The notes below the pieces were generated by a model that did no database searches, had not been told where the DNA came from, and saw nothing but the letters and a program-made list of their open reading frames with translations. A DNA stretch of 64,000 nt from Paenibacillus agricola (GTDB lineage: Bacteria; Bacillota; Bacilli; Paenibacillales; NBRC-103111), in NCBI RefSeq assembly GCF_011440305.1, contig NZ_JAAOIW010000005.1:467580-531579 (forward strand). Direction: 5' to 3'. The position numbers were made by a program, and so were the translations under genes. This document shows positions 44,329 to 53,712 of this stretch, one piece after another (positions within the stretch are counted from its first letter, which is position 1; every line of letters begins with the position of its first letter).

Positions 44329-45375
44329 TCAGGTTAGCTTAATATTAAGCTTCAAAAGCCCCACACGTCGAAGCGCCATATATACAACGATAATAACTGG
44401 ACCAAGCACAAGCCCGACGACTCCTGCCAGCTTAAAGCCAACATACATGCTAACTAAAGTGGCTAGAGCGTTAATACCCACTGCGTTGCTAATAATTTGC
44501 GGCTCTACAAGCCTGCGGAATAACATAATGACAGCCAACAGGATGAGTAAGCCTACCCCCAATGAGAGGTTGCCCGCAAGCATGTTATATAACGCCCACG
44601 GGACAAGAACCACGCTTGTTCCTAGTACCGGAAGTACATCCAAGGCTACAATCAGCAAAGCAATAGCCAGCGGGTATTCAACTCTTAATAAAAGCAGCCC
44701 GATGAGCGTTACAAAATAGGCAAGGAAGCTGATCAGAATTTGAGCGAATAAAAAGCCGAAAACCGCCTTTCTTAGGTCAAGCAATACACGGCTTGCCTTG
44801 GACTGCGACTCTTTATCAAATAAGCCAATGAAGGATTCATAAAGCGCAGGCAGGCTTAGCGAAATCAAATAAAGCCCGATCACAAATACAGCAAATACAA
44901 CAAACAAATTCGGAATGGTCTTCGCCGCATCCAATACATAAACGGATATAGCGGTAACAATCTCCCTCATATTGGCCGTTAGCGTCTGGACTCCAGCCTC
45001 TGTCCATTGTTGAAGCTGCTCCGCCCAGCCTGCGGGCAGGGTTTGATAAAAGATCCGCGTTTGCTCAAATGTGCGATCCAAAAGAGATTTACCCTCGTTC
45101 AAATAATCCGGGGCATTTTCCCAAAAATCGATTAATTCCGAAACCATTTTAAAGCCCAGCAAATAAAAGAACCCAAGCACCGCAGCCGTAAATAACGAGC
45201 AGGTTAAACTGGCCGCCCAAAACCTGCTCATTCGGGTGAGCCTCATCATCCATTGAATGGGTTGCTCCAGCAAGATAGCTACCAGCAGTGCAAGCATAAA
45301 AGGAAATCCTATCGTAAACAGGGCATAAAGCAGGAGTACGCCTAACACACCAAACAGGATAAGCCTTAATGACAT
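44329..45375 (-). CDS. ytvI: sporulation integral membrane protein YtvI
   Basis: 348 residues, about eight membrane helices, AI-2E/PerM exporter family. YtvI-type signatures: FGFLFAQILISFLAYFVTLI, DVLPVLGTSVVLVPWALY, RRLVEPQIISNAVGINALAT and VGLVLGPVIIV. In B. subtilis ytvI lies near pykA; here it is about 38 kb from pyk. Role in sporulation is known only genetically. AGGAGGG precedes the ATG. Confidence 0.88.
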   Translation of the reverse strand: MSLRLILFGVLGVLLLYALFTIGFPFMLALLVAILLEQPIQWMMRLTRMSRFWAASLTCSLFTAAVLGFFYLLGFKMVSELIDFWENAPDYLNEGKSLLDRTFEQTRIFYQTLPAGWAEQLQQWTEAGVQTLTANMREIVTAISVYVLDAAKTIPNLFVVFAVFVIGLYLISLSLPALYESFIGLFDKESQSKASRVLLDLRKAVFGFLFAQILISFLAYFVTLIGLLLLRVEYPLAIALLIVALDVLPVLGTSVVLVPWALYNMLAGNLSLGVGLLILLAVIMLFRRLVEPQIISNAVGINALATLVSMYVGFKLAGVVGLVLGPVIIVVYMALRRVGLLKLNIKLT

Positions 45376-45438
45376 GAAAAGGGTATCCCTCCTAAGAAAT
45401 TTCGTGGAAAACTCAATTCTTAAGCCCTGCTACTCTGC

Positions 45439-46779
45439 CTAAGTAATAACAGGCTTGGCAGCTTCTGTATTTTTATAAATCATCACCCTCATAATCCGTA
45501 GCCTTCTAACCTCGGTGATTTCAAAAATAAAGTTTTCATACTCTAACTTCTTGCCCTTGGAGACCACCCCGTCCAGCTTCGTGAACAGCCAGCCGCCAAT
45601 GGAATCCACTTCATCGTCTTCAATACCCAGTCCTAGCTTGTCATCCAATTCCTCAAGCAACACACGGCCATCGACCGAATAGCCATTGCCTTTTTTCTCG
45701 ACGCTTGGGATTTCATTATCATCAAATTCATCGTGGATTTCGCCGACGATTTCCTCCAATATATCCTCTGCCGTCAAAATACCAGCGGTGCCTCCATACT
45801 CATCTACAACAATGACTAGCTGAGAATACTTTTTTTGCATGAGTTTTAATACATGGCTAATTTCCATCGATTCCGCCACCATCAATACTGGGCGAATGAA
45901 GTCCTGCAAGGAATGCACCTCGTCCGGATCTGCTGTCAACACGTCGGTAATATGGACAAAACCGATGATATTATCCTTGTCCTCACTAGCAACTGGATAA
46001 CGAGTGTGCTTTGTTTTGTAAACAACTCTTAAATTCTCTTCGAAGGATAGCTCGGTAAACAAACAGTCCATATCTGTGCGCGGCAGCATGATCTCCCGCG
46101 CGACTCGATCCGAAAACTCGAAGATATTATCAAATAACGCAAGCTCGTCTTTATCAATATGGCCGCTTTTTGCGCTTTGATTCATTAATATGCGTATTTC
46201 TTCCTCCGTATGCGCAGCTTCATGCTCGGTTGCAGGCTTTATGCCAAACCAACTAAGCAAACGGTTCGCTGCACCATTGAGTACCCATATGACCGGAAAA
46301 AAGATTTTATGGAAAATCAGTAACGGTGCGGATGTCCATAGCGCCGTGCCTTCAGATCTTTGAATGGCAAGCGATTTGGGTGCCAATTCCCCTAATACGA
46401 TATGTAAAAAGGTGATCACTGAAAATCCTATAAACACGGAAAGCGCGGATGAAAACCAGCTGTTATTCCAATTCAGCATGGCAAATAGCGGGTCTACAAC
46501 AAGATGCGTAATGGCCGGTTCGCCGATCCAGCCTAAGCCCAGGGAAGCCAGCGTAATACCAAGCTGCGTTGCCGACAAATACGCATCGAGCTTTTTGGTA
46601 ACCGTAAGCGCATATTTGGCTTTGACTACTCCTTCATTTTGCAATTGCTGAAGCTTAGTTTGACGTACCTTGACCAAAGCAAACTCCGATGCCACAAAAA
46701 ATCCGTTCAACAATACAAGAAATAAGACCAAGGCTGCATTAAGAACGATAGAACCCCATTCAAAGCTTGTATGCTCCAA
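45439..46779 (-). CDS. CNNM/DUF21-CBS-CorC membrane protein
   Basis: Hemolysin-C-like family, now thought to include Mg2+ efflux or regulatory proteins. The DUF21 membrane domain (about residues 5-195) begins LNAALVLFLVLLNGFFVASE; a CBS pair follows (~210-330: MLPRTDMDCLF, DEYGGTAGILTAEDILEEIVGE), then a CorC_HlyC domain (~345-435: IDDEVDSIGGWLFTKL). The frame opens at a TTG at 46803, but AAAGGAG suits the TTG at 46779 (ten bases). It is 64 bp upstream of ytvI on the same strand. Confidence 0.88.
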   Translation of the reverse strand: MEHTSFEWGSIVLNAALVLFLVLLNGFFVASEFALVKVRQTKLQQLQNEGVVKAKYALTVTKKLDAYLSATQLGITLASLGLGWIGEPAITHLVVDPLFAMLNWNNSWFSSALSVFIGFSVITFLHIVLGELAPKSLAIQRSEGTALWTSAPLLIFHKIFFPVIWVLNGAANRLLSWFGIKPATEHEAAHTEEEIRILMNQSAKSGHIDKDELALFDNIFEFSDRVAREIMLPRTDMDCLFTELSFEENLRVVYKTKHTRYPVASEDKDNIIGFVHITDVLTADPDEVHSLQDFIRPVLMVAESMEISHVLKLMQKKYSQLVIVVDEYGGTAGILTAEDILEEIVGEIHDEFDDNEIPSVEKKGNGYSVDGRVLLEELDDKLGLGIEDDEVDSIGGWLFTKLDGVVSKGKKLEYENFIFEITEVRRLRIMRVMIYKNTEAAKPVIT

Positions 46780-46821
46780 AGACTTCAAACTCCTTTTCTG
46801 CAAAATGATACTGCGAATTGC

Positions 46822-47946
46822 TTAAATCAAGGCCGCGCGCGTAGTAAAGTCCACTCCCTTATAATACGAATCCGCCACGAGCAGATTGGGCCCGCAGCAG
46901 CTTACGGCAGGACAATAGCAATTCACAGAGGCATGGAGCGGATGTGCCTCCCACCGCTCGAACACCTCTTGAAACTTATCTGTATGTATATTACCCAAAG
47001 ATGGCACATCAGAAAAGTCCGTGACATAAACATCACCTGTGAATAAGTTCACATTCAACCGGTTACGCCCATCGGGATCATTGCGAACCGTAACGTTCGG
47101 TTCCATTCTTAGCCTCTGTAGCAGGCGCTGGCCTGCCTCATCTGTATTGCAAGCATAATAAGGCAAGGTGCCAAATAACATCCACAGATCGCGGTCTCGG
47201 CTGTCTAGCAGGCGGTGAATCGCATAGCTGTACTGATCCAAGGAAAGCCTGGGCAAATTTGCTGCAAATGAGCTTGGGTACATCGGATGGACCTCATGCC
47301 GCTGGCAGCCCATCTCGACAATCAGCCGATGAATATCGGCCAGCTTATCCAGCGTCAAATAATTAATCATCGACTCCGCCGAAATGAACATGCCGCCGCG
47401 GCTTAAAGCGATCGTGTTCTCCACCATGGTTTCATAAAGCTTGCCTGCGGCTTTATCAGATACCTGCCGTCCTGCACGGACAAAGCCCACCCGATGAAAG
47501 TCTTGAGCCGACGTATAATTAAAGGAGATATGCATCACATCCAAATAAGGCGCCATCATTTCATAACGGGCAATGGGCATCGTTAAATTGGAATTAAGCT
47601 GGGTATGGATTCCGCGCTCACGGGCATATTTAAGCACCGGAACGATATAATCACGGACGGATTGCTCGTGGTAACTGGGCTCTCCCCCGGTTATGGATAT
47701 TGTTTCCAGATGCTCCACTTGGTCAAGCCTTTGCAAGATAGTGGCTACAGGAATGCGTGGGCCTTCCTTCATGGTTAAGGAATCCCCTACAGCGCAATGC
47801 TCGCAGCGCATGTTGCACAAATTGGTTACCGTTAATTCTACACTTGTTAATATGTGTTTTCCGTGCCTTTGCAAGGAGCGAATTGGATCCCATGGATCAT
47901 TCTCGGGAGACATCGCCTGCAGCATGGAAGTAAGCTTAGTATTCAT
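46822..47946 (-). CDS. yfkAB: radical SAM protein YfkAB
   Basis: 374 residues. The CxxxCxxC cluster motif CNMRCEHC lies near residue 45, with TGGEPSYHEQS next and a C-terminal CYCPAVSC (CxCxxxxC) near residue 343, which marks the YfkAB family; together they suggest one radical-SAM [4Fe-4S] cluster and an auxiliary metal site. The substrate is unknown. The frame opens at GTG 47958, but AGGTG lies nine bases before the ATG at 47946, the preferred start. Confidence 0.88.
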   Translation of the reverse strand: MNTKLTSMLQAMSPENDPWDPIRSLQRHGKHILTSVELTVTNLCNMRCEHCAVGDSLTMKEGPRIPVATILQRLDQVEHLETISITGGEPSYHEQSVRDYIVPVLKYARERGIHTQLNSNLTMPIARYEMMAPYLDVMHISFNYTSAQDFHRVGFVRAGRQVSDKAAGKLYETMVENTIALSRGGMFISAESMINYLTLDKLADIHRLIVEMGCQRHEVHPMYPSSFAANLPRLSLDQYSYAIHRLLDSRDRDLWMLFGTLPYYACNTDEAGQRLLQRLRMEPNVTVRNDPDGRNRLNVNLFTGDVYVTDFSDVPSLGNIHTDKFQEVFERWEAHPLHASVNCYCPAVSCCGPNLLVADSYYKGVDFTTRAALI

Positions 47947-48030
47947 AATCTCGTTCACCTGACTCTTGAAGTATTTTACAGTCTATTGTAGCGTAAGCCT
48001 GCCAAAATTGAAACTGACCACAGCCAACTC

Positions 48031-48052
48031 AAAAAAACCCGTCAAAAACGGG
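48031..48052 (-). terminator. terminator of the leftward HD-GYP gene
   Basis: On the minus strand CCCGT pairs with ACGGG around TTTTG, followed by seven T. About 75 bp after the HD-GYP stop. Confidence 0.85.
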
Positions 48053-48125
48053 CCCATGGTTTCAATCATCCTAACTGAATGCAGCAAGTATGACATTGCT
48101 GGGTTCAACTTGCCAGATTATACTA

Positions 48126-49223
48126 TTACCCATTAACCGCGGTGATCATAACGGATAGCTTACTGGAAAGATCTACATCCGTTGGTGCGCTCAACTGCTT
48201 CCCTTCGGCTGATTGAAGAACACGTATTATTGGGCGTTGCGGAAAAATGGGGTTTAAGCTCACAACCGTACCCACCTCCCCTGTACTAAGGGTTACATTA
48301 ATGCCCAGGGGATAGATGGCGATCTTATCGCGAAAGAGCTCAATTTTCTTCTTTTCAAATAAGCTCCCTGTTCCCGCATAAATAATTTCCATCGCTTGGT
48401 GGGGAAGCATCGCTTTTCGATAAACGCGGTGCGTCGTCATGGCATCGTAGGAATCGACAAGTCCAATCCACTTAGCATATTCATGGATATCTTCCCCGTG
48501 GATGCCTCTTGGATACCCGCTTCCGTTCAAGCGCTCATGGTGCTGGAACGCACAATGGGCAGACAGCAAAGGAATATTGGGCTCATCCTTAAGCAGCTTG
48601 AACCCGTATTCCGTATGCTTTTTCATACACGTATATTCGTCATCCGTCAGCTGTGCATTTTTGCGCAGAAGCTCGTAGGGAATCTGGGTTTTGCCGATAT
48701 CATGCAGCAACGAACCAAGGCCCAGCGTCATTAATTCATTACGATTATACCCATGTGCCATACCTAGCACTGTTGAATAAATACATACATTTAATGAATG
48801 CTGGTATAAATAATCATCCATAACACTAATATTGGTCAACATAATCATCGCGTCTTTATGGCTACTCAAATCGTTGATAATCAGGTTCATAATTTCGCCA
48901 AATTTTTTGCCTATTTCGATAAATCCGGCAGTTTTATTTTTGATGGATCTGTCCATCATTTTACGGAAGGAATTACGAATTTCAGAGATCGCCTTATATC
49001 GGGTCTCCTCGCTCAGCAACTGGGGAATCTCAATATCTTCAGTTCTTGGGTCTGCGACATAAATAAAATCTACCCCATACTTGCCTAACCTATTAATTAG
49101 CGCCTGCGTCAATTCGACTCCTTCAGCCAGAAGTACAAGGCCTTCTTCGCTGTAAATCTTCCTCCCTAGCTTCATGCCGGGAAGTACTGTATGTATAGGC
49201 AGCAAACGCATAGGACAAACCAC
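48126..49223 (-). CDS. HD-GYP domain protein (probable c-di-GMP phosphodiesterase)
   Basis: 365 residues. An N-terminal ~120-residue domain (LPIHTVLPGMKLGRKIYSEE) precedes an HD-GYP domain with HSLNVCIYS, HDIGKTQIP near residue 172, KKHTEYGFKLL, HHERLNGSGYPRG near residue 230 and DSYDAMTTHRVYR. The metal ligands and GYP motif are present, so it is likely an active phosphodiesterase. There is no receiver domain. Start uncertain between the GTG at 49223 and ATG at 49211; neither has a convincing SD. Confidence 0.9.
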   Translation of the reverse strand: MVCPMRLLPIHTVLPGMKLGRKIYSEEGLVLLAEGVELTQALINRLGKYGVDFIYVADPRTEDIEIPQLLSEETRYKAISEIRNSFRKMMDRSIKNKTAGFIEIGKKFGEIMNLIINDLSSHKDAMIMLTNISVMDDYLYQHSLNVCIYSTVLGMAHGYNRNELMTLGLGSLLHDIGKTQIPYELLRKNAQLTDDEYTCMKKHTEYGFKLLKDEPNIPLLSAHCAFQHHERLNGSGYPRGIHGEDIHEYAKWIGLVDSYDAMTTHRVYRKAMLPHQAMEIIYAGTGSLFEKKKIELFRDKIAIYPLGINVTLSTGEVGTVVSLNPIFPQRPIIRVLQSAEGKQLSAPTDVDLSSKLSVMITAVNG

Positions 49224-49538
49224 GTCTTCTTTCTACTGGGAAGTTAGTATATACGCCTAAATGTAATAGATTCCACATAAAAGAGCAATACACTTTTACA
49301 AAATTCGACACGAAAACAGGACTTTCACAAAAAAATAAGGCATCATGCACAGTTGGACTACCCTAAAAAGAAGCTGTTATGAATCTTTGCAACTAGAAGC
49401 TAGTTGTCCACATGCCTTTAAGCCTATAGGTAATCGGAATATATCGCAGCAAGCTTGCATATCCATCGATAATCTCATAAAATCGTTATGTCGGACATGC
49501 CTTATCCAGTTTATATACGATATAATAGGAGGCTTTAT
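49224..49538. other. 315-bp gap between HD-GYP and uppP
   Basis: Divergent intergenic region. It contains the hairpin CAACTAG-AAG-CTAGTTG (49390-49406), the palindrome GCAAGCTTGC around 49451 and two copies of CATGCCTT. No gene seen and no confident promoter. Confidence 0.5.
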
Positions 49539-50363
49539 ATGCTAAGTTTAAATTATTGGGTTGCTATTATTATGGGCATTATCGAGGGGCTTACTGAATT
49601 TCTGCCTGTATCCTCTACAGGGCATATGATTTTGGCACAATCCTTGCTAGGCATCTCTGAGGACGATAAAATCATGAAGATATTTGAAATCGTCATTCAG
49701 CTTGGTGCGATTATGGCCATTGTGGTCCTCTATTGGAAACGGATTCTACGGCTGTTTGGGTTAGCTAAAAGCCCGGGCCGCACCGGAAAACGCAAGCTGA
49801 ATTTGATCCATATCCTTATCGGTATATTGCCAGCAGGAATAATAGGATTGCTGCTGAATGATATTGTAGACGAATATTTGTTTTCGCCACGCACAGTTAT
49901 GATCAGCTTAGTTGTTGGGGGCATCCTGCTGATTATCGCAGAAAAAAGAACACCTAGAATAGAGGCTCGCGATCTTGATGACATTAGCTACAAGCAAGCT
50001 TTATACATAGGGCTGTACCAAATTCTGTCCGTCGTATTTCCTGGCTTTTCGCGCTCGGGAGCTACCATTGCAGGAGGCATGCTGTCCGGAGTAAGCCGCG
50101 GTGCTTCTGCTGACTTCACTTTTATTCTGGCCATACCGCTTATGTTCGCCGCTACGGGTTTATCCCTAGTGAAATCTTACCACATGTTTTCCACGGAGGT
50201 TATGGGATTTTTCATTGTTGGATTTATCGTGTCCTTCATTGTTGCCTTGCTTGCCGTCATGACCTTTATCAGGTTTGTACAAACAACATCCCTTACTTAT
50301 TTTGCCTATTACCGTTTTATCGTCGCTGCGCTTTTCGCCATCTACTTTTTCGTTATTAAATAA
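49539..50363 (+). CDS. uppP: undecaprenyl-diphosphatase UppP
   Basis: Recycles the lipid carrier by hydrolysing undecaprenyl diphosphate; loss sensitises cells to bacitracin. 274 residues, about eight membrane helices. Signatures: GIIEGLTEFLPVSSTGHM (catalytic Glu region) near residue 15 and FPGFSRSGATIAGGMLSG near residue 165. The frame extends back to 49488, but AGGAGG lies seven bases before the ATG at 49539. A terminator follows. Confidence 0.96.
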   Translation: MLSLNYWVAIIMGIIEGLTEFLPVSSTGHMILAQSLLGISEDDKIMKIFEIVIQLGAIMAIVVLYWKRILRLFGLAKSPGRTGKRKLNLIHILIGILPAGIIGLLLNDIVDEYLFSPRTVMISLVVGGILLIIAEKRTPRIEARDLDDISYKQALYIGLYQILSVVFPGFSRSGATIAGGMLSGVSRGASADFTFILAIPLMFAATGLSLVKSYHMFSTEVMGFFIVGFIVSFIVALLAVMTFIRFVQTTSLTYFAYYRFIVAALFAIYFFVIK

Positions 50364-50378
50364 TGCTTATATGATTAA

Positions 50379-50423
50379 AAAACAACCTTACTTTTGTTAT
50401 CAACGGAAGTAAGGTTGTTCTTT
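50379..50423 (+). terminator. uppP terminator
   Basis: AACAACCTTACTT (50381-50393) pairs with AAGTAAGGTTGTT (50407-50419), then TTT. Confidence 0.85.
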
Positions 50424-50494
50424 ATCAATCACATCATATAACGTATAATTGTTGCAGACATCGAAAACGTCATACAGGTAAAAGGTTGATCCAA

Positions 50495-50929
50495 GTGACT
50501 AGTTACAATAAAAGGGAATATTTCAGATTATCTCTACAAATTCCACTTTCGGCTGAGCTTAAAATTATTGGCATTAATGAAGTGTCGGTTGAAACCAAAT
50601 ATGCGCAAATTGTCGTAGTTGATATTAGTGCTGGCGGGCTGCGTATTCATGCCAAGCTTGATTTGCCCTTACATATCGATTTATTGCTTGAATTCAAATT
50701 TTCTTTATTCGATAAACAAATGAAAATACTAGGCACAATAACTAGAAAATCGATGTATAGCCCGGAGCTGTATGAATATGGCATCCGCTTTTCTTTGGAT
50801 GACCATACACATAGCCTATTGATTGGCAAGCTCAACTTGCTTCATATTCGCCTTAAACAAACCAAAGTGGTTTCAAGCTGCAGCTTTTGTTCCGAGGAAG
50901 AACTTGTTAAATTTTATTCAAATCCCTGA
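50495..50929 (+). CDS. PilZ domain protein (c-di-GMP receptor)
   Basis: 144 residues. The N-terminal KREYFRLSLQ supplies the RxxxR loop and DISAGGLRIHA the D-S-G-G part; together they form the c-di-GMP site of PilZ domains. The start is GTG 50495 (AAAGG nine bases upstream); the TTG at 50486 lies inside the SD. The C-terminus (SSCSFCSEEELVK) has two Cys. The 3' end overlaps the convergent YunD-like gene by 12 bp. Confidence 0.85.
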   Translation: MTSYNKREYFRLSLQIPLSAELKIIGINEVSVETKYAQIVVVDISAGGLRIHAKLDLPLHIDLLLEFKFSLFDKQMKILGTITRKSMYSPELYEYGIRFSLDDHTHSLLIGKLNLLHIRLKQTKVVSSCSFCSEEELVKFYSNP

Positions 50930-52375
50930 TCTCTTAGATATCCATCGTTGGGCCACACTCGCTTCAATAGCTTCCGGCTTTTGGAGCTCCTCCCTGATGA
51001 TGTCCCGAATGAAATTAGGCAAGAAATACTCAATCTCCCTGCCTTCGGACAAAGTAAGAAATCCAATCCCAAACGTGAACATATCTATCGTGCCTACTGT
51101 ATACTCCTTTTCAAGGTCTAAGAGCTCATTGCCAATCCAGACCGCTTGAATCCTGCTATAAGCAGGTGCAGCAGGATCATATTCAACCCGCAAACCATCC
51201 AAGTTAAGCATCCCCAACACTTTTCCACGAAAACCAAACCCATACAGCGGCTTTTCCATAAATTCTTGCATACGAGATTCTTCCAATGCCTTCCAAATTT
51301 TCTCTCCACTCAGGAGCATTCGGCAAGAATTAATCGGCGAAGGGCAAATTTCCAGCAGTCTTCCTGCAGTTACAGCCCCCACCTCCAACCCCTCCAGCAA
51401 TTGGCCTGCATTCACCAAAGCAAGCTCTGCTCCTGTCCACTTACGAATACCCGCGGCAAGCAAATTCCCGAGTGGCGACTCTTCATACCAATTCGCAGCA
51501 AGCGGCTGCTCCAAATAAGCGACCTGCTTCGCCAGCACTTGTGACGAGCTCGACCTGTATTGATGTACGAGATTAGCGATATGCTCATCTTCGGGATAAG
51601 TGGAGGTCTTGCGAATACTAGCATGGACCTTCGTTCTTTTATGGGTTGAGGCATCCAATTCGATATCGACGATGCCAAAATATTGGCCATATTTGCCCGC
51701 CGCACAAATGAAGGTATCTCCAATTTGCATAGGCTCCTCTAAAAGATGGTGGGTATGGCCGCCCAAGATGAGATCAATGCCTTGGATTTCATCAGCCATC
51801 CGTTGATCATTGCGCAACCCAATATGGGAAAGCACTACAATCAGGTCTACACGTGGGCGCAGCATGCGAACCAGGTCAGCCGTTATCGACACAGGCTCCT
51901 GGATATCCCAGCCCAATAATTGATAAAAGTCGGGAAAATAAGCGGTGACACCAATCAGTCCGATGCTAATTCCGCCTTTGTTTATAATGTGATAAGGCAT
52001 GCCCCACTCCGGAAAATCTCCGCTTGCTGCATCTAGAAGATTGCTGCACAGCACCTTGAATTTCGCTTGTGAGCCATACAGCTTGGTGAGCGTTTCTTGA
52101 GACAGCGTTAAACCCTCATTATTGCCAATTGTGATCGCGTCATAGCCCGTTTCGTTCATAATTTCTAAATTGGCTTCGCCGCTGCTGCCCTCCGTCTCTG
52201 TCCGTACCCGGTCCATGTGGTCGCCAATATCAAGTGTAAGCGTATGCTCTTCACCTGCGGATGCACGCAGCTCCTTAAAGGCAGCCGCAATGCTCGGCAT
52301 TTGTTCAAAATGGCTGTGAATATCATTCGAGTGCAGTATTCTCAGCCGCAGTGTTGGTGAATCCATATTGGCCAC
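50918..52375 (-). CDS. YunD-like metallophosphatase/5'-nucleotidase
   Basis: 485 residues, UshA/YunD family. Metal-ligand motifs: LHSNDIHSHFEQ near residue 14, DIGDHMDR near residue 49, IGNNEG near residue 83, VLSHIGLRND near residue 180 and LGGHTHHLLEE near residue 205. The C-terminal nucleotide-recognition domain starts near residue 300. No signal peptide, so it acts in the cytoplasm. The start is GTG 52375 or ATG 52366; GGAGG with mixed spacing serves either. Confidence 0.9.
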   Translation of the reverse strand: MANMDSPTLRLRILHSNDIHSHFEQMPSIAAAFKELRASAGEEHTLTLDIGDHMDRVRTETEGSSGEANLEIMNETGYDAITIGNNEGLTLSQETLTKLYGSQAKFKVLCSNLLDAASGDFPEWGMPYHIINKGGISIGLIGVTAYFPDFYQLLGWDIQEPVSITADLVRMLRPRVDLIVVLSHIGLRNDQRMADEIQGIDLILGGHTHHLLEEPMQIGDTFICAAGKYGQYFGIVDIELDASTHKRTKVHASIRKTSTYPEDEHIANLVHQYRSSSSQVLAKQVAYLEQPLAANWYEESPLGNLLAAGIRKWTGAELALVNAGQLLEGLEVGAVTAGRLLEICPSPINSCRMLLSGEKIWKALEESRMQEFMEKPLYGFGFRGKVLGMLNLDGLRVEYDPAAPAYSRIQAVWIGNELLDLEKEYTVGTIDMFTFGIGFLTLSEGREIEYFLPNFIRDIIREELQKPEAIEASVAQRWISKRSGI

Positions 52376-52392
52376 CTTCCTCCCACATTTGC

Positions 52393-52854
52393 TTACTTAC
52401 TAAATTTAAGATCTTCCAAAGCTATATGATTTTTGAAGCCATAGGTTGCTTCCTTATGTATTTCATTGTAGGAAAACCGGATTTGGACTACGCTTTTCAC
52501 ATTTAAACACTCGCTGCTGCCATTCGGTACATACAGACGGATCGGGAACCCTTTGACAAGCGGTTTGCCCTCTTGTTTGAACAGGAACACAGCCTCACCA
52601 AGCTCATCCCATGGAATCGTTGCTTGAAACTCATCCGCCGCTTCAACGGTTAGCTGTGAAGGCTCACGGTCTGCCCGTTCCTGCGGCGGTAGCTGCTTCT
52701 GCCAAGCTCGATACCATTCCTGCAGCTCGAAGGCCTCGCCTTCAATTTCCGGCACTCGATCTGCCAAGGACACCACACGCGGTGCCATGGCTGTTAATTG
52801 CTCAATTGTAAATTCAGCCTGACCACTCATCTGGTCGTTAACGCGAATTCTCAT
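52393..52854 (-). CDS. small SUOX-like (molybdopterin-oxidoreductase-fold) protein
   Basis: 153 residues. The C-terminal half, WDELGEAVFLFKQEGKPLVKG then FPIRLYVPNGSSECLNVKSV, resembles the end of the sulfite-oxidase-type Mo-cofactor-binding fold, and the N-terminal segment resembles its beginning. No catalytic Cys is placed as in sulfite oxidases, so it may be a degenerate or non-enzymatic member. It lies beside molybdenum-cofactor genes, which supports the idea. Assignment is inference; a hypothetical protein remains possible. Confidence 0.5.
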   Translation of the reverse strand: MRIRVNDQMSGQAEFTIEQLTAMAPRVVSLADRVPEIEGEAFELQEWYRAWQKQLPPQERADREPSQLTVEAADEFQATIPWDELGEAVFLFKQEGKPLVKGFPIRLYVPNGSSECLNVKSVVQIRFSYNEIHKEATYGFKNHIALEDLKFSK

Positions 52855-52994
52855 AAGCTACCTCCATTATCCTGCGGGTTCGTAAAAAAACTAACAACGT
52901 CTATTATACCATTATCCAAGTCAAATATGGTATGCTGTATTCATTATGTAACATTACTGGACTTCTAAAACAAGCAAGCAATGGAGCGATGTTC

Positions 52995-53705
52995 ATGAAA
53001 CTGCAAATTTACGTTTTTGCCGGTATAGCCGAGCATATACAAGGGCCGGTCATCCATTTGGAATGGAAGCAGCAAGCCCCTTTAACCCCCGTTTTATTAA
53101 AGCAGCATTTAATGGAGCGATACCCGCAGGCGGCAGCACTATGGCCACAAGCTTTTATAGCCATTAACCAAAGCTATGCCGAGGATAACCAAATTATCGT
53201 CGAAGGGGATGAAATTGCCATTATCCCTCCTGTATCTGGCGGTCAGGTCCAGCTGGTCGAGATTACCCAGCAGCCCATCTCCATAGAGGCAGTTACCGCC
53301 AAGGTGCTGCATCCCAACCATGGAGCAACCCTAACCTTTATCGGGACCACACGGGAATGGACGCATGGTAAGCGAACGACAAGGCTTGAGTACGAGGCTT
53401 ATGAGCCGATGGCAGTTAAGACCATGCTTACGATCGTGGAACAGATCAGCGCGAGCTTTGAAGGCACCCTATGCGCGATTACCCACCGCTTGGGTGTTGT
53501 GGCTGTTGGCGAATGCAGCGTCGTGATCGCTGTATCCGCTCCTCATCGGGATGCCGCCTATGAGGCCAGCCGCTATGCGATTGAACGCCTGAAGCAAATG
53601 GTTCCCATTTGGAAAAAAGAAATATGGGAGGATGGCTCGGAATGGAAGGGCCATCAGCAAGGCCCCTGGAATCCGCTGGCCAACCCCATGCCAGAAAGGA
53701 GCTGA
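52995..53705 (+). CDS. moaDE: MoaD-MoaE fusion, molybdopterin synthase
   Basis: 236 residues: an N-terminal MoaD/ThiS beta-grasp domain (1-~83, ending IAIIPPVSGG) fused to MoaE (~84-236, FIGTTREWTHGKRTT, EYEAYEPMAVK, HRLGVVAVGE, PIWKKEIWEDGSEW). MoaD delivers sulfur through a C-terminal Gly-Gly thiocarboxylate; here Gly82-Gly83 is internal, so cleavage after it would be needed. M. tuberculosis MoaX is a precedent. The frame begins at 52932, but GGAG lies eight bases before the ATG at 52995. It is followed after 7 bp by an activating enzyme gene. Confidence 0.88.
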   Translation: MKLQIYVFAGIAEHIQGPVIHLEWKQQAPLTPVLLKQHLMERYPQAAALWPQAFIAINQSYAEDNQIIVEGDEIAIIPPVSGGQVQLVEITQQPISIEAVTAKVLHPNHGATLTFIGTTREWTHGKRTTRLEYEAYEPMAVKTMLTIVEQISASFEGTLCAITHRLGVVAVGECSVVIAVSAPHRDAAYEASRYAIERLKQMVPIWKKEIWEDGSEWKGHQQGPWNPLANPMPERS

Positions 53706-53712
53706 TCCGCAG

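Noticed and set aside
49515..49530. TATAAT just before uppP as its promoter
   Set aside because: It overlaps the SD region, so a transcript from it would start at or after the ribosome binding site; no -35 at proper distance.
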